This document shows positions 1 through 6,621 of a stretch of DNA of 10,029 bases, in pieces; the first letter of the stretch is position 1; the number at the start of each line of letters is the position of its first letter. Under the pieces are notes generated by a model. That model saw only the letters and a program-made list of their open reading frames with translations. It did no database searches and had not been told where the DNA came from. The stretch is from Methanosarcinales archaeon (GTDB lineage Archaea; Halobacteriota; Syntropharchaeia; Alkanophagales; Methanospirareceae). The stretch is from the NCBI GenBank assembly GCA_025464275.1, contig JAODGR010000020.1:1-10029 (forward strand). Reading direction: 5' to 3'. The position numbers and the translations under genes were made by a program.

Positions 1-30
1 ATATACATCCCTCTGACCGAACTTCTCCAT
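1..30 (-). CDS. Possible 5' end of an unknown gene, cut by window edge
   Basis: Reading leftward after the mutL stop there is an ATG at 30-28 followed by an open frame to the edge, MEKFGQRDVY. It lies 15 nt beyond the mutL stop and is preceded by a G-rich stretch containing GGTG (about 34-41), a plausible Shine-Dalgarno element. A second candidate start, an ATG at 49-47 overlapping the mutL TGA as ATGA, opens another frame (MRWGGEDGEV...). Only ten codons are visible, so the product cannot be recognised. If real, the gene would be co-transcribed behind mutL. Confidence 0.3.
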   Translation of the reverse strand, partial: MEKFGQRDVY

Positions 31-45
31 CTTCCCCACCCCATC

Positions 46-1857
46 TCATCGCCTCTTAAACCTCTTCTCTATCTCCTTCCTGGTCAGTCGAATCACCGTT
101 GGTCGCCCGTGTGGGCATGTATACGGTATCTTTGTATGCTTCAAACCCTCCACTATCGCCCTCATGGACTCGTAAGATAACTTCTCGCCCGCTTTTACAC
201 TCGCTTTGCATGCCGCTGTAGCGAATAGAAGCTCTATACGCTCTTCAACCCTCCTCCTATCCTCTATCAGCTGCTGTATCGTATCCATCAGCTCCTCTGC
301 CCTTACTATACCATGAAATACCACCGGTATCGCCCTTATCACGTAACTGCCATCACCCAGTGGCTCTATATCAAACCCCATATCCCGCAGTGCCTGCTCA
401 CTCTCACGCAATAACACGAGCTGATTCGGGCTCAGCTCAGGTACATAGGGTCTGAGCAATGCCTGCTTCTCTATCCTTCGCCCGTATCTCGCAATCAGCT
501 TCTCGTAGTTTATACGTTCCGCAGCAGCATGCTGGTCTATCATAATCACATCCCCACTCTTACTCTGACCTATGATATAGCTATCAAGCACCTGATAGAG
601 TGGTGCAGGCAGTATATCTATCTCCTGCCTCGCTTCTGCCCCTGCCTCCGCCCCTGATTCTGATTCTAATTCTAATTCCGATTCCGATTCTGAGCCCGTG
701 CCTGAGCCCGTGCCTGAGCCCGAGGTGAAAGAAGATTGCACACCCACCGCCTCTGCACCCTCCTCTTTCCCCTTCCCCCCCTCCTCCCTACCACTACCGC
801 TATCCCATCTCCTGATACCCACTCCTCGCTCTATCACCTCAGGAATCAAATCGGCACGGCGTAGAGCTGTGGATACCGAAGTGGCAATGAACTGAAATAC
901 ACCCTCTGGATGTAAGAACCGAATCTCTCGCTTCTTCGGATGGATATTCACATTTATCTCTGAAGGTTCGATTTGAAGTGAGAGTATCGCAAAAGGATAG
1001 ACATTTTTTGGCAGGAGTGACTTATAACCCCTCTTTATCGCCCGTATCATCAATTCACTCCTTATGAATCGCCGATTCACATATGTGAAGATATACTTCC
1101 TTGTACTGTAAGATGCCACGGGCTTGGAGACGAACCCGTAAAGATAGAGGTCGAACCCCTTATCCGAATCGGATTCCCTCTCTCTGAGTTCGATCAGCTC
1201 TTTAGCCACAGAGCTACCGAATGTGCGAACGATGGCGTCCAGCATCTTACCATTGCCCGAAGTGCCTAATATCAGCCGTTCATCATGGAAGAGCTCGAAT
1301 TTTATCTCTGGATATATCAGCGCATAAACCGTGAACTCATCCATTATATGCCTCAGCTCCGTGGCGCGGGATTTTATCATCCCCAGCCTCGCAGGCAGAT
1401 TATAGAAGAGGCTCTTCACTTCTACTGTGGTGCCGACGGTCCGAGTTATCCGCCTCTTATCCCTCACCTCACCTCCCTCAATGCTGAGATAGGTGCCAAA
1501 ATCCTCAGACTCGTGCCGTGTACTCACCGTCAGCCTCGAAACTGCTGCAATACTCGGCAATGCCTCACCACGGAAGCCAAGCGTATTTAATGTGAGTAAA
1601 TCCTCTATCCGCCTTATCTTGCTGGTTGCATGCTTCTGGAACGCCAGTTCCACGTCCTCGCTGCTTATCCCACAACCATCGTCCGTCACCCTTATGTAAT
1701 CCCGCCCACTATCTCCCAGTTCCACAACCACATGCCGGCAACCAGCATCAATAGAGTTCTCTATCAACTCCTTAACCACCGATGCCGGTCTATCAACCAC
1801 CTCACCGGCAGCGATTTTGCCTATCGTCTGCTCTTCAAGGACGAAGATATGCCTCAT
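46..1857 (-). CDS. mutL: DNA mismatch repair protein MutL (endonuclease type)
   Basis: MutL couples mismatch recognition by MutS to strand incision. The 603-residue protein has the N-terminal GHKL ATPase: VKELIENSIDAG (catalytic Glu30, Mg-binding Asn34), DDGCGI at 59-64, GFRGEAL at 94-100 and the lysine-loop motif NVNIHPKKREIRF at 302-314. The C-terminal endonuclease domain keeps DQHAAAE (441-447) plus Glu452, which fits DQHA(x)2E(x)4E, then ACKASVKAGEKL (549-560) and CPHGRPT (581-587). It should therefore nick DNA itself, as expected where MutH is absent. Between the domains, residues about 350-411 form a Gly/Ser/Glu linker that contains a hexanucleotide repeat. The ATG at 1857 gives the usual family N-terminus just ahead of IAAGEVVDRPASVVKE. 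No mutS is visible here. It is transcribed divergently from the nucleotidyltransferase gene. Confidence 0.96.
   Translation of the reverse strand: MRHIFVLEEQTIGKIAAGEVVDRPASVVKELIENSIDAGCRHVVVELGDSGRDYIRVTDDGCGISSEDVELAFQKHATSKIRRIEDLLTLNTLGFRGEALPSIAAVSRLTVSTRHESEDFGTYLSIEGGEVRDKRRITRTVGTTVEVKSLFYNLPARLGMIKSRATELRHIMDEFTVYALIYPEIKFELFHDERLILGTSGNGKMLDAIVRTFGSSVAKELIELRERESDSDKGFDLYLYGFVSKPVASYSTRKYIFTYVNRRFIRSELMIRAIKRGYKSLLPKNVYPFAILSLQIEPSEINVNIHPKKREIRFLHPEGVFQFIATSVSTALRRADLIPEVIERGVGIRRWDSGSGREEGGKGKEEGAEAVGVQSSFTSGSGTGSGTGSESESELELESESGAEAGAEARQEIDILPAPLYQVLDSYIIGQSKSGDVIMIDQHAAAERINYEKLIARYGRRIEKQALLRPYVPELSPNQLVLLRESEQALRDMGFDIEPLGDGSYVIRAIPVVFHGIVRAEELMDTIQQLIEDRRRVEERIELLFATAACKASVKAGEKLSYESMRAIVEGLKHTKIPYTCPHGRPTVIRLTRKEIEKRFKRR
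633..722 (-). repeat. Imperfect hexanucleotide repeat in the MutL linker
   Basis: About 15 units of 6 bp, such as ATTCTG/ATTCCG and AGCCCG/TGCCTG read on the plus strand. On the coding strand they give alternating dipeptides: Ser-Gly/Thr-Gly, then Ser-Glu, Leu-Glu, and finally Ala-Glu/Ala-Gly (residues about 379-409). The tract sits in the flexible linker between the ATPase and endonuclease domains. Its period keeps the frame, so gain or loss of units would change only linker length. Confidence 0.85.
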
Positions 1858-1865
1858 ACCTGCTT

Positions 1866-1893
1866 GATAAACTACTCTATAATAAGATATAGT
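1866..1893. promoter_or_regulatory. Divergent promoter region, mutL / nucleotidyltransferase
   Basis: Only 61 bp separate the two divergent start codons. The AT-rich core at about 1876-1893 contains TATA-like runs on both strands (TATAATAAGATATA on plus, CTTATTATAG on minus). On the minus strand the box lies about 25 nt before the mutL ATG, which would make that mRNA leaderless or nearly so. On the plus strand transcription would start near 1910-1918, just before the ATG at 1919. These are inferences from spacing only. Confidence 0.4.
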
Positions 1894-1914
1894 AAGGGTA
1901 AGAGTAAGAGTATG
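1891..1914 (+). repeat. Hexanucleotide repeat in promoter spacer
   Basis: Four 6-bp units of the form AGTAAG, GGTAAG, AGTAAG, AGTATG lie between the TATA-like core and the ATG of the nucleotidyltransferase gene. They resemble the in-gene repeats of this window in period and purine richness but lie outside coding sequence. Changes in unit number would alter promoter-to-start spacing. Confidence 0.6.
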
Positions 1915-1918
1915 AGAT

Positions 1919-2956
1919 ATGAGCAGTTACGAGATGAGCACCAGAGTGAGACTCCGGGACTTCATATTGACCATTGATGACTGGTTCTTCTCTGTGGTGA
2001 GCTATGACTGTGACTTCGATGCAGCAGGAACAGGAACAGGGACAGTAAGAGGCGATGCAAAGAGATGTCTCCTGCGCTATGTGCCGGACGAACGTGGAAC
2101 GCGTGTATCCAGGTGGCACGGGCGAGCGCAATACCCGAAGCGATACCGGAAATTGGACTTCAATGAAGCTTATGAATTCCTCTTGCAACACCGACCCGAG
2201 TATGTAAAGGATGTGCACTACGTGCCAGCAGGAGATATAAAGGAAGTTCTACACCCTGAAGTATGGCTACCCGTTATCGCGGAACGTGATGAGCGGGTTG
2301 CTCTTATTTATGACCTCCTGCGCACTCATATACCTCGCAACAAGATGGGCATTACCGGCTCTTTCCTCTGTGGACTCAATACTCCCCATTCTGATATAGA
2401 CTTCGTTATTTATGGACTGGAGAACTTCAATCGTGCAAGAGAGGTTGTAGAATCGGCAAAAGAGGAAGAAAGGAGCACAGGCATAGCTCCCATCCGTGAT
2501 GTGGACGACCACTTCTGGCTGCAGATATACAGGAAGAGGAACCCGGCGTTGAGCTACGATGAGTTCATATGGCATGAGCGGAGGAAGAAGAACCGCGGAG
2601 TGGTTGCCGGTACCTATTTTGATATCCTATATTCTCGCGACTGGTCCGAGATGGCACTGCTGGACCCGAGGGATTATGAACCCGGGGAGAAGATAGGATA
2701 CCGGCGGATAAGATGCAGAGTGAAGGATGCCACATTCTCCTTTGATACCCCTGCGATATATCTCGTCGAGCATCCCGAAATAGAGAAGGTGCTCTCTTTC
2801 ACTCATACCTATGTAGGACAGGCAGAGGAAGGTGAATGGATAGAAGCTCGTGGAATGGTGGAGAAGACCGCACATGAGACCAGACTGGTCGTGGGCACCA
2901 CGAGAGAGGCAAAGGGCGAGTGGATAAGACGCCTACGTGATTCTACTCGTATTTAG
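1919..2956 (+). CDS. Pol-beta superfamily nucleotidyltransferase domain protein
   Basis: This 345-residue soluble protein carries a minimal nucleotidyltransferase signature: ITGSFLCGL (145-153) followed by HSDIDFVIYG (157-166), the GS...DxD pattern of the polymerase-beta superfamily. A likely third acidic residue is Asp235 in GTYFDILYSRDW. An N-terminal region of about 120 residues (YRKLDFNEAY, DVHYVPAGDIKEVL) precedes it, and a probably beta-rich C-terminal part (about 255-335) follows. I recall similar conserved archaeal proteins of unknown role, but the substrate (nucleic acid, nucleotide or protein) cannot be told. It is not a clear CCA-adding enzyme: no tRNA-binding domains are recognisable. 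ATG 1919 is taken as the start; ATG 1934 (STRVRLRDFIL) is an alternative. The last 14 bp overlap ccmE tail to tail. Confidence 0.82.
   Translation: MSSYEMSTRVRLRDFILTIDDWFFSVVSYDCDFDAAGTGTGTVRGDAKRCLLRYVPDERGTRVSRWHGRAQYPKRYRKLDFNEAYEFLLQHRPEYVKDVHYVPAGDIKEVLHPEVWLPVIAERDERVALIYDLLRTHIPRNKMGITGSFLCGLNTPHSDIDFVIYGLENFNRAREVVESAKEEERSTGIAPIRDVDDHFWLQIYRKRNPALSYDEFIWHERRKKNRGVVAGTYFDILYSRDWSEMALLDPRDYEPGEKIGYRRIRCRVKDATFSFDTPAIYLVEHPEIEKVLSFTHTYVGQAEEGEWIEARGMVEKTAHETRLVVGTTREAKGEWIRRLRDSTRI
2021..2050 (+). repeat. Hexanucleotide repeat in nucleotidyltransferase gene
   Basis: Units GCAGCA, GGAACA, GGAACA, GGGACA and GTAAGA encode AAGTGTGTVR at about residues 35-44. The tract interrupts what otherwise reads as a compact N-terminal region, between SVVSYDCDFD and CLLRYVPDERG, so it probably lengthens a surface loop. 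Confidence 0.65.
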
Positions 2957-3314
2957 ACCCGCATTTGATGAGCAATTGCGATGCATTTATATGGTATGGT
3001 GAATCGAGTCGCCCGCTCACAGCCACCTTCAAACCCTCCTTGAAGCCCGGTGGCACTGTACCACGGTACGTAACGTTGATTGTAGACTCGCCATCTGTGA
3101 TTTTAAAGAACAATGTGCCACCTTCGCCCCAGTGTACCGAACCTCTGACCACAGTGTCCATGACCTGAACCTCCTTGCCTACGTATCTATCGTTTCCCGC
3201 TACCTGTGATACACTCATATATGGGCTGAGATATGATGAGAAGGCACTGTATGCCAGTCCACCACTCAGTGCGAGCAGAGCTACAACGACCATGTAAACC
3301 GGCTTAAACTTCAT
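2943..3314 (-). CDS. ccmE: Cytochrome c maturation haem chaperone CcmE (CxxxY type)
   Basis: CcmE is a membrane-anchored OB-fold protein that holds haem covalently outside the cytoplasm and passes it on for attachment to apocytochromes c. The 123-residue product has one N-terminal membrane anchor (about residues 7-29) and then the family's beta-rich domain (VGKEVQVMDTVVRGSVHWGEGG, FFKITDGESTINVTYRGTVP in successive strands). It ends in LIKCGSKYE, with Cys118 and Tyr122 forming CxxxY in place of the HxxxY of standard bacterial System I. A Cys at this place is known for archaeal CcmE and for some Desulfovibrio. The ATG overlaps the ccmD stop as ATGA, so translation is probably coupled. Its 3' end overlaps the nucleotidyltransferase gene by 14 bp. 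Confidence 0.93.
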   Translation of the reverse strand: MKFKPVYMVVVALLALSGGLAYSAFSSYLSPYMSVSQVAGNDRYVGKEVQVMDTVVRGSVHWGEGGTLFFKITDGESTINVTYRGTVPPGFKEGLKVAVSGRLDSPYHINASQLLIKCGSKYE

Positions 3315-3448
3315 CTACCACGCTCCTCTAAACTCTCTATCTTCGCTCTTAGCGCCGCCAGACGCCTGCTCAGCCATAGGAAAAGCACCAGTAACGCTGT
3401 CCAGTAGATGACTGCGACCACAAATACCCCACTATAATCCAGCTCCAT
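3311..3448 (-). CDS. ccmD: CcmD-like small membrane protein
   Basis: This 45-codon gene sits between ccmC and ccmE. From the ATG at 3448 the product begins MELDYSGVFVVAVIYW, forms a single hydrophobic helix (about residues 8-26, ending LLVLFLWLS), and finishes with a basic-acidic, probably helical tail, RRLAALRAKIESLEERGR. One membrane segment followed by a charged helix, and its place in the locus, are exactly CcmD, which in bacteria helps release holo-CcmE from the CcmABC complex. A perfect SD (TAAGGAGGTGA) lies upstream. An in-frame GTG at 3454 would add two residues and has better SD spacing. The stop overlaps the ccmE start as ATGA. Confidence 0.85.
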   Translation of the reverse strand: MELDYSGVFVVAVIYWTALLVLFLWLSRRLAALRAKIESLEERGR

Positions 3449-3465
3449 ACTCACTCTTTATTCCT

Positions 3466-3473
3466 TCACCTCC
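3466..3473 (-). promoter_or_regulatory. Strong Shine-Dalgarno site for ccmD
   Basis: On the minus strand the 42-nt ccmC-ccmD gap holds GGAGGTGA, extendable to TAAGGAGGTGA, a near-complete match to the archaeal 16S rRNA 3' end. It lies 11 nt from the GTG at 3454 and 17 nt from the ATG at 3448. It supports ccmD as a translated gene and slightly favours the GTG. Confidence 0.7.
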
Positions 3474-3490
3474 TTATCACCATCCATACT

Positions 3491-4159
3491 TCAACCCTCC
3501 TGCCTCTTGCTCATGTATAGCAACTCATTAACACGGTCTTCCAGTACCCATAAAGAGTATGCAGTTATGAGAAGATAAACGAAGAATAAAGAAGCTGCAA
3601 TGAGATTCACTACCAGTGTGATTGCTACTGGCATGGACATCGTTACTTCCTGCGCTCGTGGATGCAGTGACTGCCACAGCATTACAGAGAGGAAAGTCAG
3701 GGGTATGAGAGAGAATGCGAGGATATTGTAGACCGCGCCTATCACCGCCCTCTTATCCACTTCACTGATGGAGTTCTTCACCGCTATATAACCTGCATAT
3801 GCAATCCACAGGATGAGTGTGGTGGTCTGTTTCGGGTCCCAGTTCCAGTATAGCCCCCACGCCTCATTCGCCCAGATTGCACCTGAGATCAGTGCTACTA
3901 CACCGTATCCCAGTCCCAGAATCACTGAGACCTCCGCAACCATATCGTAGACCCTCACACGCTTCTTCAGGTATCTTATGCTCGCCACGAGTGAGATGGA
4001 GAATGCGAGATAACACGCGAGAGCAGCAGGTATGTGCGTATACGCGAAATAAACATCACCCCTCATCGGGTGCACGGAGACATACGCCATATACGACCCA
4101 CCCACACTCAATAATACTGCAATAATGAGGATAACATCACGTCTTGCCATCTCCGTCAC
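3491..4159 (-). CDS. ccmC: Haem-handling membrane protein CcmC
   Basis: CcmC binds haem in the membrane through its WWD domain and loads it onto CcmE. The 222-residue product has six likely membrane helices (about 9-26, 40-63, 73-93, 113-127, 137-161 and 178-206). The tryptophan-rich motif WGLYWNWDPKQT is at 101-112, between helices 3 and 4. The two expected haem-ligand histidines flank it: His42 in YTHIPAA and His166 in LWQSLHP. The form WGxYWNWDPK is closer to the CcsA/CcmF variant of the WWD family than to textbook bacterial CcmC, but the size and six helices fit CcmC. The start is GTG 4159, with GGAGG 11 nt upstream at 4171-4175; ATG 4150 is possible. It leads the ccmC-ccmD-ccmE operon. 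Confidence 0.92.
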   Translation of the reverse strand: MTEMARRDVILIIAVLLSVGGSYMAYVSVHPMRGDVYFAYTHIPAALACYLAFSISLVASIRYLKKRVRVYDMVAEVSVILGLGYGVVALISGAIWANEAWGLYWNWDPKQTTTLILWIAYAGYIAVKNSISEVDKRAVIGAVYNILAFSLIPLTFLSVMLWQSLHPRAQEVTMSMPVAITLVVNLIAASLFFVYLLITAYSLWVLEDRVNELLYMSKRQEG

Positions 4160-4262
4160 TCTTCCCCTCTCCTCCTCTTTCTGATAATAATTTATTTAAT
4201 ATAAGCCCTTCTTTGCTTAACATTACAATTGATACTTAAATTTACTTTAATTGGGCATCAAC
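4160..4262. promoter_or_regulatory. Divergent promoter region, ccmCDE / ccmA
   Basis: This is an AT-rich spacer between divergent genes. Minus strand: TTATATTAAATAAA (4191-4204) is a good archaeal TATA box. It would place initiation near 4172, leaving a short leader that contains the ccmC Shine-Dalgarno. Plus strand: CTTAAATTTAC (about 4235-4245) lies about 25 nt before the ATG at 4263, so ccmA is probably leaderless. No operator-like palindrome is obvious. Confidence 0.55.
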
Positions 4263-4943
4263 ATGGCAGACTCCATCTCAGTAGCGGCAGTAGAGGCGGT
4301 GGATGTATCGAAGCGATACGGCTATATGGAAGCACTGAAGTCCATCTCACTCCGTATAGAGTGTGGTGAATTCCTGGCTCTATTCGGGCATAACGGCGCG
4401 GGTAAGACGACCCTGCTGCGGTTAATCGCCACTCATATCACACCCTCTGCCGGCATGGTGAAGATATTTGGCGAGGATGCCTTCAAAGATAACGGGATAA
4501 GAAGGCGGATAGGACTGGTAACACACTCCAGTTTCCTGTATGATGAACTCACCGTGCGAGAGAACTTACTGTTTTATGCAGCTCAATTTGGTGTGAACGA
4601 GGATGAGTTCCTGGATACCGTTGAGTGCCTCGATATGAGAAGATGGTATGATGTTCAGGTGAAACATCTCTCCCATGGCTTGCGGAAGCGTGCGGATATC
4701 ATCCGTGCTTTGAGCCATGACCCTGACCTTATACTCCTGGACGAGCCTTTCAGTGGTCTTGATAATGAGACCTGTGAGGTACTTGTAAATTACTTCAATG
4801 GAGAGAGAGCCAGAGCCAGAGGCAGAGGTGGAAGGAGGAAGACACTGGTGATGGCATCTCATTCTCTCGAATGGGCGAAGAAGCTCTGTGATAGGGGTAT
4901 CTCACTCCATAGAGGGGAGATAGTGGGTGAGATGTCGCTTTAA
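4263..4943 (+). CDS. ccmA: ABC transporter ATPase CcmA (haem release for cytochrome c maturation)
   Basis: CcmA is the cytoplasmic ATPase which, with CcmB, powers release of haem-loaded CcmE from CcmC-CcmD. The 226-residue product has every ABC motif: Walker A GHNGAGKT (42-49), signature LSHGLRKR (136-143), Walker B LILLDEPFSGLD (156-167) with Glu161, and the H-loop His200 in MASHS. The Q-loop position reads THSSFLYDEL, with Ser where many CcmA proteins have Gln; I do not regard this as inactivating. A basic run, RARARGRGGRR, from a hexanucleotide repeat lies between Walker B and the H-loop. The ATG 4263 start fits a leaderless mRNA; a TTG at 4251 would add four residues. Divergence from ccmC supports CcmA over other ABC ATPases. 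No ccmB follows. Confidence 0.88.
   Translation: MADSISVAAVEAVDVSKRYGYMEALKSISLRIECGEFLALFGHNGAGKTTLLRLIATHITPSAGMVKIFGEDAFKDNGIRRRIGLVTHSSFLYDELTVRENLLFYAAQFGVNEDEFLDTVECLDMRRWYDVQVKHLSHGLRKRADIIRALSHDPDLILLDEPFSGLDNETCEVLVNYFNGERARARGRGGRRKTLVMASHSLEWAKKLCDRGISLHRGEIVGEMSL
4801..4836 (+). repeat. Hexanucleotide repeat in ccmA
   Basis: About six imperfect purine-rich 6-bp units (GAGAGA, GAGCCA, GAGCCA, GAGGCA, GAGGTG, GAAGGA) encode alternating Arg-Ala and Arg-Gly. The run sits between the Walker B aspartate and the H-loop histidine, where ABC ATPases have a variable surface segment. The run is strongly basic. Confidence 0.65.
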
Positions 4944-4981
4944 TTTTTATTCCCCCTTCTCCCCTTCTCCCTTAACTGTAA
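4944..4981 (+). terminator. Likely T-rich terminator after ccmA
   Basis: Directly after the ccmA stop comes a T-run, TTTTTATT, and then a pyrimidine-only stretch of repeated CCCCTTCT. Archaeal termination commonly uses such T-rich tracts without a hairpin. The next gene converges from the right with its stop at 4982, so this 38-bp gap is the only place for a terminator. Confidence 0.35.
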
Positions 4982-5761
4982 CTACTCCTTCAATCCCCCC
5001 TCGCTCGCCTCACTCAGCTCGCTCAACCGTGTTGAGAGCTCTTTGATAACCGCCCTCAAATTCTCACTGTTATCATAACCCCGCACCAGCGCATCTAAAT
5101 CCCTGTACTCATACCCTCGCTCCTTCTTCTCACCTATGATGGTGTTAAGATTACGTAATGCACGCTCTATATCATCCACTATGCTCACAGTGGCATATCT
5201 GGAGGTCCTTGATAATGGATTCAGGTCAATGGTGATCACCTTCTTCCCCATGGCAATCAGTGATTCGCACCTGTCTCCGTCTTCCAGTGGTGCAAGGACC
5301 ACATCCGCAGTGTAGATACCCTCACGGGTAGCCAGTGCACGAGCATGCTCAATACCAGGTATTCGCGAGTCTGGCTTGTCGCCAAGCACCCGCTTCGCTC
5401 CTTCTCGCTCTAATAGCTCCTTTATTCGCTTTACTCGCTCCTCTGTTCGATGGAATAGGTTAACCTCCAGTGGGGCATCTATCAACTCACTCAGGTGCAC
5501 CATCTCCCTCGATACCAGTGCGGCAACATTGCCATTGACCGAAAGCACCGGGCTCTTTGCCATCAATAACAGAGCAGCAGCAACTTCAGTAGCCCTCAAT
5601 GCAGACTTTAAGGTCTTCTCCCCCATCAGATAATCGAATGCCTCACCCCTCCCGTGCGCTATCAATCCATGGAGTGACGTGATACCCGCCTCTATACCGG
5701 ATACGAGCTTCTCACGCCTCTTCAATGATTCATACCGCGGATGTGACTTCGGGATTATCAT
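4982..5761 (-). CDS. 4-phosphopantoate--beta-alanine ligase (phosphopantothenate synthetase)
   Basis: This archaea-specific CoA enzyme joins 4-phosphopantoate and beta-alanine using ATP (EC 6.3.2.36); with pantoate kinase it replaces the bacterial PanC/PanK route. The N-terminus IPKSHPRYESL, then GLIAHGRGEAFDYLMGEKT (about residues 34-52 from ATG 5761), is the family hallmark. Downstream are conserved stretches such as SVNGNVAAL and a Rossmann-like ITIDLNPLSRTS. The length (259 residues) is normal and the protein should be soluble. ATG 5761 is chosen because it overlaps the stop of the upstream prenyltransferase as ATGA and gives the typical N-terminus MIIPKSHPRY; ATG 5773 would add four residues. 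Translation is probably coupled to the prenyltransferase in one operon. Confidence 0.93.
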   Translation of the reverse strand: MIIPKSHPRYESLKRREKLVSGIEAGITSLHGLIAHGRGEAFDYLMGEKTLKSALRATEVAAALLLMAKSPVLSVNGNVAALVSREMVHLSELIDAPLEVNLFHRTEERVKRIKELLEREGAKRVLGDKPDSRIPGIEHARALATREGIYTADVVLAPLEDGDRCESLIAMGKKVITIDLNPLSRTSRYATVSIVDDIERALRNLNTIIGEKKERGYEYRDLDALVRGYDNSENLRAVIKELSTRLSELSEASEGGLKE

Positions 5762-6621
5762 AGCGCACCACATATAAAAGCAAGCAGTCCAGAGGCAATT
5801 GCAACCAGTGTCTCCTTCCTCAGTCGCTCATAGTTCACCTCCGGCTTCCACAGCCCGATGATTGCGTGAATGAGGATTATGTCCGTGAGACCAACCGGGA
5901 TTAGAAATGCAGGATTGAGATAGTACGGTGTAGCGCGGAGGAATAGCGGGACAACGCTCAATACCACTGCGAGCGAAGATGAAACACTCACCACCTGCTT
6001 CGCCCTCGTCACTCCGTATACTCGCACGATACTCCGCACACCCCTCAGCTCATCCCCCAGCATATCCGCTACATCCTTCATCACCTCGCGCCCGAAGCCC
6101 GCGAGCAGAGCGATGAGTGAGAGGATTAGCAGCCCCTCTCCTACCTCCCCTGCAATCAGACCACCATAGATGAAAGGCGCAGCCATCGTGGAAGCGATGT
6201 ATAGATTACTCACCACGAGCAGTTCCTTCATCTTTATATCGTAGAGTATACCCAGTACTGCGAGTATTAAAGCCACGATGAAGAGTAATAAACCACCCTG
6301 GAGCATCGTGAGTGCTACTGAGAAGAGTATACCAAGTGCTGTGGCGATGGAAGCGACCATGAGAGCACATCCTCTGCTAAGCGCGCCCCTCACCAGCGGT
6401 CTGTCCAGCCGGTGATTCGCAATGTCACTCTCCAGGTCACAATAATCGTTCAATGCGAAAGTACCTGCCTGGATGAAGAAAGCGGTGAAGAAGCCGAGCA
6501 CGGCAGCTAATCCAGAACTACCGCCTCCTAATAGTATCCCGATCACCACTCCAGAGCCGTACATCAAACCATGCTCAGCACGTGTAAGCTCCCATATCGC
6601 CCTTATATCTTCTTTCTTCAC
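5758..6621 (-). CDS. UbiA-family prenyltransferase, probable digeranylgeranylglyceryl phosphate synthase
   Basis: The probable reaction adds the second geranylgeranyl chain to geranylgeranylglyceryl phosphate (EC 2.5.1.42), a membrane step of archaeal ether-lipid synthesis. The 287-residue product is mostly hydrophobic, with eight or nine likely helices. It has both Asp-rich motifs of the UbiA superfamily: NDYCDLESD (58-66), followed by RLDRPLVRG, and KDVADMLGDELRG (182-194). Prenyl diphosphate and Mg bind between these motifs. The form NDxxDxxxD followed by RPL fits the archaeal DGGGP synthase group, but quinone or haem prenyltransferases share this fold, so the substrate is inferred. It starts at GTG 6621 without a Shine-Dalgarno. 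A TATA-like stretch about 25 nt upstream suggests a leaderless mRNA. It heads the operon with phosphopantothenate synthetase. Confidence 0.87.
   Translation of the reverse strand: MKKEDIRAIWELTRAEHGLMYGSGVVIGILLGGGSSGLAAVLGFFTAFFIQAGTFALNDYCDLESDIANHRLDRPLVRGALSRGCALMVASIATALGILFSVALTMLQGGLLLFIVALILAVLGILYDIKMKELLVVSNLYIASTMAAPFIYGGLIAGEVGEGLLILSLIALLAGFGREVMKDVADMLGDELRGVRSIVRVYGVTRAKQVVSVSSSLAVVLSVVPLFLRATPYYLNPAFLIPVGLTDIILIHAIIGLWKPEVNYERLRKETLVAIASGLLAFICGAL

Noticed and set aside
633..722. CRISPR-like array or telomere-type repeat
   Set aside because: The units are only 6 bp, imperfect, without spacers, and translate as a linker inside an intact MutL.
1630..1977. Plus-strand open frame spanning the mutL start and the promoter region
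   Set aside because: It is antisense to the conserved ATPase motifs of MutL and has no family character; part of it reads the promoter spacer.
1919..2956. CCA-adding enzyme
   Set aside because: It has the superfamily active site but no recognisable tRNA-binding domains of archaeal CCA enzymes.
3449..3490. Tiny nine-codon frame MDGDKEVKE between ccmC and ccmD
   Set aside because: It overlaps the ccmD Shine-Dalgarno, has no start signal of its own, and is too short to support.
4944..4981. Short ccmB remnant after ccmA
   Set aside because: The gap is 38 bp of pyrimidine-rich sequence with no room for a membrane protein.
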